Positions 1-8,428 of a stretch of 64,000 nt of DNA are shown here, in pieces. A program made the position numbers and the translations under genes. The DNA comes from Tichowtungia aerotolerans (lineage in GTDB: Bacteria > Verrucomicrobiota > Kiritimatiellia > Kiritimatiellales > Tichowtungiaceae), in the NCBI RefSeq assembly GCF_009905215.1, contig NZ_CP047593.1:1864900-1928899 (forward strand). The letters are read 5' to 3'. Under the pieces are notes generated by a model. The model searched no databases and was not told the DNA's origin. It saw only the letters and a list, made by a program, of their open reading frames with translations. The number at the start of each line of letters is the position of its first letter. Position 1 is the first letter of the stretch.

Positions 1-1
1 T

Positions 2-424
2 TTCCTGATCCTGGACGAAGCAACCGGCTCCGCGGCCGGGACGGTTCGCACACACTATCAGTTCGCGCCGTGCGACTATGCAATCGACGGCCTTTCCGCC
101 GAAACCCGTTTTGCGGAAGGGGCCAACCTGCTGGTGAAAAGTTTTCCGCAGGTCCGGCCGGTGGCCGTCGAAAAAGAGGACGGTTGGATTTCATACAAGC
201 CGCAGGTTAAAGAGCCGCGCCCGGCCTGGAGCTACGGCGTCGAAAAAGGAGCCGATGAAGACAAGGTGGTTTTCCTGACCGCGCTGATTCCTTATCGGCA
301 AGGTGAAAAACCTGGTTCCGTCGAGGCGTCTGTGCAGGACGACGTTTTCCTGCTGATTGTCGATGGACGGGAATATCGAATAGAGCTCGATGCGGAAAAC
401 AAGCAGCTGAGTTACTCACTCTAA
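2..424 (+). CDS. Heparinase II/III family protein, C-terminal part
   Basis: The reading frame is open from the left edge to a TAA at 422-424, giving the last 140 residues of a larger protein. It begins FLILDEATG and contains HTYQF-like, GANLLV and FLTALIPY stretches in a beta-strand-rich pattern. I associate this with the C-terminal beta-sandwich domain of heparinase II/III-type polysaccharide lyases (PL12/PL15/PL17-like fold). The catalytic toroid lies outside the window, so substrate cannot be read. It sits upstream of a sulfatase on the other strand and a GH3/DUF2264 pair, which fits degradation of a sulfated, uronic-acid-containing glycan. The family call rests on residue pattern only. 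Confidence 0.6.
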   Translation, partial: FLILDEATGSAAGTVRTHYQFAPCDYAIDGLSAETRFAEGANLLVKSFPQVRPVAVEKEDGWISYKPQVKEPRPAWSYGVEKGADEDKVVFLTALIPYRQGEKPGSVEASVQDDVFLLIVDGREYRIELDAENKQLSYSL

Positions 425-470
425 GTTAAGCGACTATGTTAAGAAATATGATTGTTTCAGCATGTTTAAC

Positions 471-543
471 GTAGGACAGGCTTCCAGCCTGTCTAACCGC
501 GCAAAGAGTCGAGCATGTGTGACAGGCAGGAAGCCTGTCCTGC
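471..543. repeat. 23-bp inverted repeat, BIME/MITE-like
   Basis: Two 23-bp arms (471-493 and 521-543) are reverse complements with two mismatches, separated by 27 nt. Each arm is itself a small palindrome (ACAGGCT-TCC-AGCCTGT and GACAGGC-AGGAA-GCCTGTC). It lies between the heparinase stop and the convergent sulfatase stop. There is no T-run, so it is a poor intrinsic terminator and looks like a REP/BIME-type element. Confidence 0.7.
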
Positions 544-636
544 GTTGCCGAGGTGTCGTACAAATGAAGTTAACTTAGTATCATTCAAGCTTGCTTCACA
601 ATTTGTATTCACTGCAGCTTAAATTGAAATCGAGGG

Positions 637-2070
637 TTATGATTCCGGAACCAGCTTCCATCCGCCCGAAACCGTGCCGGGAACGGTGAAGGTGTCGCCT
701 GTTTTTTTGATCTCTGCCGCCAGTCGTTTGCGGTGTTCCTGGAGCACCTGGGCGTAGGCCGGGTCAACGGCGAGGTTGACCATTTCTCCGGGGTCATTCC
801 GCATATCGGTCAATCGCTCGCGCAGCCTGCCGGTGGAGTAGGCGACGTACTTGTAGTTCTTTGTGCGCAGCATGCGGCCCTCGACCCCGGAGCTGAAACC
901 GTAGGCCGGTGACAGGTCGTTTTCAACAACCAGCTGGTCCCGCCACTCTACCGGGCGGGCTTCGGCCAGCGGGCGCAGACTGCGCCCGTCCAGTTCTTCG
1001 GGCGCCGGAACGCCGGCGTAGTCACAGACGGTCGGAAAAATATCGAGACCGGTGGCGACCAGATGCTGCTCGTTCACAGCACCCGGGGTGCGTACGCCGG
1101 CTCCGCTGATGATGAACGGGACGCGCGCGGGTTCATCGTACATCAGCGTTTTCTGGTTCCATTTGTGGGCACCGTTTCCGTCGCCGTGGTCGCTGGTGAA
1201 GATGATGACGGTGTTGTCGTCGACCACCTCAAGGATTTTGGCGATTTCGGAGTCGACGCGCTCGGTGAGGCGGTTGAGCGCCCAGCGGTACTGCCGCCAG
1301 CGTTCGTCCGGCCAGTCGCGGACGGGATAGGTTCCCTTCTGCCAGGTTTGGTATTCGCGAATGATGTCCGGTTCGTTTTCCGGAATCTCGAAATTGTCTG
1401 GCAGCGCGGGGCACTGATCCGGTGGCGGGGCGTCGTCGATCGGGCCGTTCCAGAGCAGGGTGCGGCGCTCGGGGAATCCACCGGTGGCGCGGCGCGCCCA
1501 CTCACAGATGTCGTGCGGGTTGACGAAGGAGGCAACCAGGAAGAACGGCTGGTTGCGTTTTTCCTGAATAAACTCAACGGCCGGTTCGGCGAAGTGGCGG
1601 TCATTAAACTCGTGCCTGCCGCCTTCTTTCATCATGGTGAATCCATGCCAGTCGGAGGTTTCGGTGGACATGGGGATATGCCACTTGCCGATGTAGCCGG
1701 TGTCGTATCCCGCCTGGGTAATGAGTGTGCCGAGCGATGTTCCGTTTACATTAAAGCGATCCATGTTGATGGTGACGCCGGTTTCGTGCGGCATCTTTCC
1801 GGTCATCATGGAGGTGCGCGACGGCACGCAGATGGGGTTGGCGCAGTAGGCTCTTTCGAAGCGCACGCCGTTGGCGGCCAATTGGTCCATGGCCGGGGTT
1901 TTCAGGTCGGGGTTGCCGGTGCAGCTCATGCCGTCGGCCACCTGCTGGTCGGTCATAATCCAGAGGATATTGGGCCGGCGCTTGCGGCTGCCGGGGACGG
2001 CGCTGGCCAGTCCGGCGGCGCCGAGAGCCAGAGTGGATGAAGTCAGGTATTCTCTGCGTGTCATATTCAT
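637..2070 (-). CDS. Secreted S1-family sulfatase
   Basis: 477 residues. The N-terminus has TRREYL followed by a hydrophobic Ala/Leu stretch (about residues 4-26), a Tat-like signal. RPNILWIMTDQQ is the usual first metal-binding strand (Asp41). The formylglycine motif is C81-V-P-S-R in NPICVPSRTSMMTGK. KWHIP and FTSDHGD further along give the other expected active-site and metal residues. It would hydrolyse sulfate esters from a polysaccharide outside the cytoplasm after Cys-to-formylglycine maturation. The start is supported by GAGGAG just upstream; an ATG two codons in is an alternative. It is divergent from the GH3 gene, and two LacI-type operators lie in the shared promoter region. The substrate cannot be told from sequence. 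Confidence 0.93.
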   Translation of the reverse strand: MNMTRREYLTSSTLALGAAGLASAVPGSRKRRPNILWIMTDQQVADGMSCTGNPDLKTPAMDQLAANGVRFERAYCANPICVPSRTSMMTGKMPHETGVTINMDRFNVNGTSLGTLITQAGYDTGYIGKWHIPMSTETSDWHGFTMMKEGGRHEFNDRHFAEPAVEFIQEKRNQPFFLVASFVNPHDICEWARRATGGFPERRTLLWNGPIDDAPPPDQCPALPDNFEIPENEPDIIREYQTWQKGTYPVRDWPDERWRQYRWALNRLTERVDSEIAKILEVVDDNTVIIFTSDHGDGNGAHKWNQKTLMYDEPARVPFIISGAGVRTPGAVNEQHLVATGLDIFPTVCDYAGVPAPEELDGRSLRPLAEARPVEWRDQLVVENDLSPAYGFSSGVEGRMLRTKNYKYVAYSTGRLRERLTDMRNDPGEMVNLAVDPAYAQVLQEHRKRLAAEIKKTGDTFTVPGTVSGGWKLVPES

Positions 2071-2147
2071 AAAACAGACTCTCCTCTTTTAATACGGATG
2101 TTCCTCCTCTACCTGTTTGGAATGCAACCTGAATATTTAACAGAACC

Positions 2148-2163
2148 GGTTTATCCGTTAACG
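2148..2163 (+). promoter_or_regulatory. LacI-type operator O1
   Basis: GGTTTATCCGTTAACG matches the 16-bp consensus GGTTTAYTCGTWAASC shared by four sites in the window. It lies between the divergent sulfatase and GH3 genes, 21 bp (two helical turns) from the next copy. Confidence 0.7.
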
Positions 2164-2168
2164 CATCA

Positions 2169-2184
2169 GGTTTACGAGTAAACC
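2169..2184 (+). promoter_or_regulatory. LacI-type operator O2
   Basis: GGTTTACGAGTAAACC is a palindrome with perfect 7-bp arms and a 2-bp centre. Read on the other strand it is GGTTTACTCGTAAACC, nearly the copy at 10036. The likely ligand-responsive repressor is the LacI-family protein at 5874-6917. Confidence 0.75.
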
Positions 2185-2268
2185 ACTCGATTGATTTCCC
2201 CGGAGGCAGGAGTCGGTTAGCGTATTTCCTGTACAAACGGAGAATGGATTTCAATGAAGGAGAATACT

Positions 2269-3963
2269 ATGAGTGAGAAGAAGACGTTTGTTGATGGTCT
2301 GGTCGACAAGATGACCATTGAGCAGAAGGTGGGACAGTGTTTTGTGATCGGGTTCTGCGGCACGGTTGTGACGCCGGAAATCCTGAAGCGCATTCGTAAA
2401 ATTAAACCGGCCGGTATTCGCGCTGGACTGACTTTCCGCGCCAAGACCGCTTTGCACGATCCCTATGCGACCAGTGATGTGTTTGCTCACCGCGTGTTGC
2501 GCGACCCCAAAGACGGCGTAAAAGATATTATCCCCGGTCTGCTGCCGCCGCACTGCACCAATGAGGACTACTGCACCTTCCTAAACACCATGAAAGAGGA
2601 AGCACTCAAAGACGGCCTCGGCATTCCGCTGCATATCACAATGGATATGGAAGGCGACGTCAGTTGCGACTATACCCGCGGCGGCATCTTTAACTTCCCG
2701 TTCCCGATGGGCGCGACCGCATCCGGAGACCCGCAGATGGCTTTTGATACTGCCTGGGCCACCGGCCGCCAGCTCAATGCGCTCGGCGTCAACTGGCTGC
2801 ACTCCCCGGTGCTCGACACCAATACCGAACCGAACAACCCGGAAATCGGAACCCGTTCCTACGGAGAGGACGCCGAGACCGTGATCAAATTCGGCACCAA
2901 AGGATACGAAGGGTTCAAGGAAGCCGGTATCATCACAACCGGGAAGCACTTCCCGGGACGCGGCGAATCCGTTACCGATGCGCATCGCGGTCTGCCAGTT
3001 ATCGATATTCCGCTCGAGCAGATGGAAGAGCACCTCAAACCGTTCAAGGCGATGGTCGATGCCGGCATCCCGTGCATCATGACCGCCCACACGGTTTATC
3101 CGTGCCTCGACCCCGACAACGCCGCGACGCTGTCGAAGAAAATTCTGACCGACCTGCTCAAAGAAGAGTGGGGCTTTGAAGGCTGTGTCACGACCGACGA
3201 CATCACCATGGGCGGCATTGTTGAAAAATATGAAGTGTCCGAAGCGTGTGTCACCGCGATCAACGCCGGCGCCGACCTGATCCTGCTGCGCGACGAAGCG
3301 CCGCTGATCGATGAGGTGTACGAAGAAGTCGTTCAGGCCGTCAAGGATGGCAAGCTTCCCGAAGAGCGTCTGAACGATGCTGTGCGCCGTTCGCTCACGG
3401 TTAAATATGAATACGGTCTGTTTGAAAACGGCAACCTGCGTGACGTCGCTCAGGCCGGATCCGGTATTGCCGATCCGAAGGTTGCGCAGATCGCCAAAGC
3501 CAGCGCCGAAGCGGCAATCAAAGTGATTCGCGACGAACAGAACATCCTGCCGCTGGCGAAAGATAAAAAGGTTCTGGTGATCGAACAGCGCTGCCCGCTG
3601 CACTACCGTACAGACTCCACCAAATGCCATCCCGGTATCTTCTGGGAAAACTTCTTCCCGTACTCCGAGGACGTCGGACAGGTGGAAGTCGAAATGACGC
3701 CGACCGAATACGATATGAAGCGCGTGATGAAACGCCTCAACGAAGTGGATGTGATCGTGACGACCAACTATTTCGACCGCCGAGCCCATGCGAAGGGCTC
3801 GTTCGTGGACGAAATTGTTAATGCCACCGACAAGCCGGTTGTTGTTGTGACCAACTCGCCATATCCGTTTACGGTCGCTGACAACTTTAAGACCGTGGTT
3901 TGCACCTACGGTGTTGCGCCTGAGTCGCTCACCGCCGCAGTCAAAACCATCTACGGAGAGTAA
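2269..3963 (+). CDS. GH3 family glycosidase, NagZ-like
   Basis: 564 residues from ATG 2269, chosen because AAGGAG (2257-2262) sits 6 nt before it; an in-frame ATG at 2254 would place the SD inside the gene. No signal peptide, so cytoplasmic. The GH3 N-terminal barrel is clear: GKHFPGRGESVTDAHRGLP carries the KHFPGxG...D-x-H motif typical of NagZ-type beta-N-acetylhexosaminidases (the His is the unusual acid/base), and TTDDITMGG carries the nucleophile Asp. The C-terminal about 170 residues (ADP-KVAQIAKAS onward) form the second GH3 domain. It probably removes terminal sugars from imported oligosaccharides. Only 2 nt separate it from the DUF2264 gene, so they are co-transcribed. Confidence 0.88.
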   Translation: MSEKKTFVDGLVDKMTIEQKVGQCFVIGFCGTVVTPEILKRIRKIKPAGIRAGLTFRAKTALHDPYATSDVFAHRVLRDPKDGVKDIIPGLLPPHCTNEDYCTFLNTMKEEALKDGLGIPLHITMDMEGDVSCDYTRGGIFNFPFPMGATASGDPQMAFDTAWATGRQLNALGVNWLHSPVLDTNTEPNNPEIGTRSYGEDAETVIKFGTKGYEGFKEAGIITTGKHFPGRGESVTDAHRGLPVIDIPLEQMEEHLKPFKAMVDAGIPCIMTAHTVYPCLDPDNAATLSKKILTDLLKEEWGFEGCVTTDDITMGGIVEKYEVSEACVTAINAGADLILLRDEAPLIDEVYEEVVQAVKDGKLPEERLNDAVRRSLTVKYEYGLFENGNLRDVAQAGSGIADPKVAQIAKASAEAAIKVIRDEQNILPLAKDKKVLVIEQRCPLHYRTDSTKCHPGIFWENFFPYSEDVGQVEVEMTPTEYDMKRVMKRLNEVDVIVTTNYFDRRAHAKGSFVDEIVNATDKPVVVVTNSPYPFTVADNFKTVVCTYGVAPESLTAAVKTIYGE

Positions 3964-3965
3964 GC

Positions 3966-5741
3966 ATGATGATGGCCTTCGATCTCCCAATCGCTGCAAA
4001 CCCGCTTACAACCCGCGCTGATGTGCAGGAGGCGGTTCGACAGATCTGTGAACCGCTCAAGCCGCACTTCAGCGACGGCAAAGCGTTGGTCCGCCTGGGT
4101 GCAACCTGCACCAACTATGGTGAGCGGCGCTGCGAGATGGAGGCCTTTGCCCGGCCGTTCTGGGGGCTGATGCCCCTGGCCGCGGGCGGCGGGGAATCCG
4201 ACTTCTGGGAGATCTGCCGCGAAGGCCTGCTCAACGGAACCAATCCGGATCATCCCGAATACTGGGGTGATCTGGTGGATGTCGACCAGCTGGCCGTTGA
4301 AATGCCGCCGGTCGCTCTGGCACTGGCGCTGGCGCCGGCGCAGTTCTGGACACCCTTCTCGGATGCCGAGCGCGAGCAGATTGTCGCGTGGATGGATCAG
4401 ATCAACCACAAGGCGATGTCCGACAACAACTGGCGCGCCTTCCCGATTCTGGTGAATGCATCGCTTAAAAAAGCGGGCATGCCTTATAACGCGGAGGTGA
4501 TGGAAGCCGGTCTTCAGCGGCTGGAGGATTTCTATCTGGGTGACGGCTGGTATTCCGATGGAACCGGTAAACGGATGGACTACTACATCCCGTTTGCCAT
4601 CCATTTTTATTCGCTGATCTATGCCGGACTGATGGGAGATGAAGATCCCGAGCGCGCGGCGAAATTCAAAGAGCGGGCGGTGCTGTTTACCAAAGACTAT
4701 CTGCATTGGTTCACAGCTGATGGCACGGCGCTGCCATTCGGGCGCAGCCTGATTTATCGCTTTGCACAGGGCGCATTCTGGGGTGCACTGGCTTTCGCCG
4801 ACTGCGAGGCCCTGCCGTGGGGTGTCGTGAAAGGCATGTACCTGCGCCATTTGCGCCACTGGTTCAGCCAGCCGATTTTTACGCCCGATGGTTTACTTTC
4901 CATCGGATACGAATATCCGAACCTGCTGATGAGCGAATTTTATAATGGCCCCGGTTCGCCGTACTGGGCCATGAAAGCATTCCTGCCGCTGGCGGTTGCG
5001 GAAGATCATCCGTTCTGGACATCCGAGGAACTGCCGTTTCCAAACTTGGGAAACCTCTCTGTGCAGAAGCATGCGCTGATGCAGATTGCATCTTCTGAAA
5101 ATCACGACCATCTGGTTGCATTGACCGCCGGGCAGTGGTGCGGACTGGACTTTGGCCATACGGCTGAAAAATATTCCAAGTTTGCCTACTCTTCGCATTT
5201 CGGGTTCAGTGTTTCCCGCGAAGCGACCGGCCTGGTGAAAGGCGCATACGATTCGATGCTTGCGCTGAGTGACGGCGAAGATCACTGGCGCGTGCGTCGC
5301 CAGTGCGAATCGGTGGAGATTACCGACGACGCTGTGATTTCGATCTGGAAGCCGTGGCCGGACGTTGAAATTGAAACGCGGCTTGAGTTCCGCGGGCCGT
5401 GGCATGTCCGCACACACACCATCAAAACCGGCCGTGCACTTGAAACAGCAGAGGGCGGATTTGCGGTCGAGCGTGAAGACGGATTGTCGCCGCTCACGGA
5501 TGTGGTCGAGAAGGCCGGCGGCGTGCTGTACCGCGGAAGCGGGATCCTGAACGTTGAGGGCGATCGCGAGACTCAGGTGATTGAGCCGCTGCCCAATACG
5601 AACCTGAATCATCCGCGTACGGTCATTCCGACGCTGACCGGACATCTCGAGCCGGGCGAGCATCAGTTGATTTGTGCTGTGCTCGGTTTGCCGGATGCAG
5701 AACAGGCGAATCAGGTTTGGGCGTTACCGGTTTCCGATTGA
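3966..5741 (+). CDS. DUF2264 protein (GH154/PL37-related)
   Basis: 591 residues without a signal peptide. The N-terminal about 370 residues are helical, with FWGLMPLAAGGG, DNNWRAF and DGWYSDGTGKRMDYY, which I recognise as the DUF2264 (PF10022) (alpha/alpha) barrel. A beta-rich C-terminal part follows (from about residue 390, GLDFGHTAEKYSKFAYSSHFGF). Members of this family have been linked to uronic-acid-active enzymes in families GH154 and PL37, so a cytoplasmic glucuronidase-like role is plausible but inferred. Three ATGs stand in tandem at 3966, 3969 and 3972; GGAGAG at 3956-3961 suits the second or third best. It follows the GH3 gene by 2 nt and precedes the LacI gene. Confidence 0.82.
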   Translation: MMMAFDLPIAANPLTTRADVQEAVRQICEPLKPHFSDGKALVRLGATCTNYGERRCEMEAFARPFWGLMPLAAGGGESDFWEICREGLLNGTNPDHPEYWGDLVDVDQLAVEMPPVALALALAPAQFWTPFSDAEREQIVAWMDQINHKAMSDNNWRAFPILVNASLKKAGMPYNAEVMEAGLQRLEDFYLGDGWYSDGTGKRMDYYIPFAIHFYSLIYAGLMGDEDPERAAKFKERAVLFTKDYLHWFTADGTALPFGRSLIYRFAQGAFWGALAFADCEALPWGVVKGMYLRHLRHWFSQPIFTPDGLLSIGYEYPNLLMSEFYNGPGSPYWAMKAFLPLAVAEDHPFWTSEELPFPNLGNLSVQKHALMQIASSENHDHLVALTAGQWCGLDFGHTAEKYSKFAYSSHFGFSVSREATGLVKGAYDSMLALSDGEDHWRVRRQCESVEITDDAVISIWKPWPDVEIETRLEFRGPWHVRTHTIKTGRALETAEGGFAVEREDGLSPLTDVVEKAGGVLYRGSGILNVEGDRETQVIEPLPNTNLNHPRTVIPTLTGHLEPGEHQLICAVLGLPDAEQANQVWALPVSD

Positions 5742-5873
5742 TGATTCCTGATGGAATGCGGAGGCAGTTACGCCCGGCCTGCTCTTAAATCATCAATCGA
5801 CAAGGCATTGCCGAGATGATCTTGATGTGCCATTGTAGAGCCGAAAAAGGCGTAAGTTTCGGGAGGACATGGC

Positions 5874-6917
5874 ATGAGCGAGTCGGGCAAAGCTGTAACC
5901 ATTAAAGATATCGCACTCGAATGCGGTGTAACCGCAACGACCGTTTCGCTCGCGTTGCGCAATCATCCTCGAATTTCCGATGCCACCAAAGCCAAGGTTC
6001 GGGAAGCCGCAGAGCGGCTGAACTATCGGCGGAATCCGATGGTGTCTGCGCTGATGGCCAATCTGAGCCAGTCGCGCAAGCCGGTCGCTGCGCTGCCGTT
6101 GGCTGCGGTTTATACGCATGACCTTAAGGCCATTGAAGAGAACAGCTATCACCTGAATATCTGGAAGGGGATGGAACGCCGTGCTTCTGAATTGGGCTTC
6201 AAGCTCGAGCGTTTTTATTTAATTCCCCAGAAAATGAGCGGCAGGCGTCTGACGCAGATTCTGGTGACTCGCGGAATCAGCGGAATTATTATCCCGCCGC
6301 TGCTGCACGCCGGCGGTCATTTGAGCATCGACTGGAAAGAGTTTTCCGCGGTGGCCATCGGCTATTCCATGCTGAGCCCCAACCTGCATCGGATCTGTCC
6401 CGACCAGTATCGCGGGATTCGGATGGTGCTGCGCGAGCTCAAGCAGCTGGGCTACAAAAGACCCGGTCTTCTACTCAACCGGCAAAGCGATCTGCGTACG
6501 ATCCATCTGTGGAGTTCCGGCTTTTACGGCTACGAACATGCTCAGAAGAAAAAAGGCATTATCCCGGTGCTTGAATGCAATGAAGTCAGCGAGGAAGAGC
6601 TTCAGAAGTGGTATGAAAAATACACGCCCGACGTGATTATCAGTTCCGATTTTAATATTATCGACCCCTTGCATAAAATGGGCCTTCAGTTTCCGGAGGA
6701 TGTGGGTCTGGTCACCCTTTCGCGTTACAGTCCGGCACAGGGGATTGCCGGAATCGACCAGAATGCCGACGCGCTGGGCGCAGCGGCCATCGAGCAGCTG
6801 GTGCAGATGATGTATTACAACGAGCGCGGGATCCCGGAGATGCCCCGTGTCGTTCAGATCCCGTCCGCCTGGGGCAAAGGCGAATCGATCTGCAGACAGG
6901 TTCCCGCAGAGAACTGA
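5874..6917 (+). CDS. LacI-family transcriptional regulator
   Basis: 347 residues. Residues 8-58 (VTIKDIALECGVTATTVS...) are the LacI helix-turn-helix and hinge. The rest is a periplasmic-binding-like effector domain, with GISGIIIPP, DVIISSDFN and DVGLVTLSRY. GGGAGG lies upstream of the start. Its own upstream region lacks the GGTTTAYTCGTWAASC site, so autoregulation through that site is not evident. The four copies of this operator at 2148, 2169, 10036 and 10058 flank the genes it sits among, so it probably represses the sulfatase, GH3-DUF2264, DUF3604-ROK and symporter-HAD units until a sugar or uronate binds. It belongs to a LacI subset with a degenerate effector domain common in this phylum; the ligand is unknown. 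Confidence 0.93.
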   Translation: MSESGKAVTIKDIALECGVTATTVSLALRNHPRISDATKAKVREAAERLNYRRNPMVSALMANLSQSRKPVAALPLAAVYTHDLKAIEENSYHLNIWKGMERRASELGFKLERFYLIPQKMSGRRLTQILVTRGISGIIIPPLLHAGGHLSIDWKEFSAVAIGYSMLSPNLHRICPDQYRGIRMVLRELKQLGYKRPGLLLNRQSDLRTIHLWSSGFYGYEHAQKKKGIIPVLECNEVSEEELQKWYEKYTPDVIISSDFNIIDPLHKMGLQFPEDVGLVTLSRYSPAQGIAGIDQNADALGAAAIEQLVQMMYYNERGIPEMPRVVQIPSAWGKGESICRQVPAEN

Positions 6918-6986
6918 CCGCACTTTATTATGTGCAGGCCTGGTCCCCGATCGGGGTTTGCACGCTGTGCGTATGTGCGGTATGCC

Positions 6987-7014
6987 GCAGGCCGCGTGAA
7001 GACACGCGGCCTGC
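6987..7014. terminator. Perfect 12-bp hairpin between convergent genes
   Basis: GCAGGCCGCGTG-AAGA-CACGCGGCCTGC lies between the LacI stop and the convergent ROK-like stop. There is no U-tract on either strand, so it may act as a bidirectional roadblock or RNA 3'-end stabiliser rather than a textbook intrinsic terminator. Confidence 0.6.
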
Positions 7015-7018
7015 AGGG

Positions 7019-8407
7019 TTAAATATTTGGGAGACTCGCTGCTGCGACGGCCTGGCCGACGCGGCGGCTTTTTTCGTCCGGCACATGCAGGGCGATTTCG
7101 CCGGCGAGTTCAGGGAATTCCTTGTTCAGAACTTCCTGCGTCTTTTCGATGATCACTTCGCCGCCGCGGCCGGAGGTGACGCGCCCGAGGATCAGTACGT
7201 TTTTGAAGTCGTACAGCTCCTTGTAGTGCGGCAGCGTGTAGCCGAGATAGATGCCGATGGTGGTGAAGATATCGAGTGCGGCGGGGTCGCCTTCGTTGGC
7301 TTTTTCCTGAACCGCTTTGAGGCGTTCGGGGAAAAGCATTTCTTCCGGGAAATCAAATCCGGCTTCGGGTGCCAGTTTGGCGACCGCCTGCTGCGAGAAG
7401 TACTGCGCTCCGCAGCCGATGTCGTCGGCGATGGGATCAATGGCGGCGTCGGGGTTGAAGTCGACGGGGACGTAGGCCAGCTCGTTGTAGTTCCCGGTGA
7501 AGAGTGATTCCTCGTTGACGAAGCCGGTGGCTTCACTGGAGCCCATGGCGATGCCGAGCAGGGAGTGCTCTTTGAGCGACATGGCACCGGCCAGCGCGGT
7601 GACTTCGCCGTCGTTGAGCACTTCGAACGGCACGTTCCATTCCCTGGCCAGATTGAGGAAGATCGGGCGGATGTGTTCGTGGAATGCATCGGCCGGGACG
7701 CTTCGGAAGAGCGAGGCGTATTTGGCCATGTTATCGACGTAGGCGCCGGCGGCGCTGCCGCCGATGGCATCCACTCGCGGAAGCTTTTCCGCCGCCAGTT
7801 TCAGTCCCTCGGCAATCCGTTCAATATGATACTGCGGGTCGGTCTGCACGCTCGGGTTCCAGGGGATCTCAGTGGTGAAGACGGCTTCTCCGTCCACAAC
7901 GGCCGAGAGTTTATAGTCGCTGGCGCCGAGGTCGAAGCCGATGCGGCAGCCGTCGAGATGTCCGCCGATCGGAATACTGCGGCTCTTTGCGACCGGAACC
8001 TCATCCGCGGGGACAATTCGGATTTCGAAGTCGCGGTCGTAGACGACTTTCATGCGGTTCGCGTCGTAGGCGCGCGCGCCGCCGGGCGAGTAAATGGCGC
8101 TCAGCTGTTCACAGAGAACAGCGGGGCCGCTGAGGTGAAGCACGGATCCGCCGCGTGCCCACAGCAGGGCTTTGATCTGCCGCTCAACATAGCGGAGGGT
8201 GTCGGCGTCGTGCCCGGAGCCCGGCATAAAAACGGTCAGATCGAGTCGGGAGACGCAGCCGTCGGTGCGTTCCAGCGCAATGATCATTGCGCTGGTGCTG
8301 TCCGACCGGCCGACGGCGTCGCGGTAGTTGCGGTTGCCGAGGATGGACGGGCAGAAGCCTTTATCCAGCGGCATCGGGACATTCGGGGTTACTTCCAAAA
8401 GTGACAT
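7019..8407 (-). CDS. ROK/hexokinase-fold protein (ASKHA)
   Basis: 462 residues. From about residue 155 the sequence IGFDLGASDYKLSAVVDGE is a typical ASKHA phosphate-1 loop. VDAIGGSAAG, VLNDGEVTALAG (phosphate-2-like) and GIAMGSSEATGFV (adenosine-loop-like) follow in the right order for ROK sugar kinases. The N-terminal about 150 residues are an extra region without a clear helix-turn-helix. A sugar kinase or kinase-derived sensor is the likely role. It lacks the usual ROK zinc-binding CxCGxxGC cluster, so catalytic activity is uncertain. It lies 21 nt downstream of the DUF3604 gene, in one operon from the operator pair near 10 kb. Confidence 0.7.
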   Translation of the reverse strand: MSLLEVTPNVPMPLDKGFCPSILGNRNYRDAVGRSDSTSAMIIALERTDGCVSRLDLTVFMPGSGHDADTLRYVERQIKALLWARGGSVLHLSGPAVLCEQLSAIYSPGGARAYDANRMKVVYDRDFEIRIVPADEVPVAKSRSIPIGGHLDGCRIGFDLGASDYKLSAVVDGEAVFTTEIPWNPSVQTDPQYHIERIAEGLKLAAEKLPRVDAIGGSAAGAYVDNMAKYASLFRSVPADAFHEHIRPIFLNLAREWNVPFEVLNDGEVTALAGAMSLKEHSLLGIAMGSSEATGFVNEESLFTGNYNELAYVPVDFNPDAAIDPIADDIGCGAQYFSQQAVAKLAPEAGFDFPEEMLFPERLKAVQEKANEGDPAALDIFTTIGIYLGYTLPHYKELYDFKNVLILGRVTSGRGGEVIIEKTQEVLNKEFPELAGEIALHVPDEKSRRVGQAVAAASLPNI

Positions 8408-8428
8408 GTTATCAACTCCTTGTTGGGG

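Noticed and set aside
2581-3999. 472-codon minus-strand frame opposite the GH3 gene
   Set aside because: Antisense shadow; the GH3 catalytic motifs are on the plus strand.
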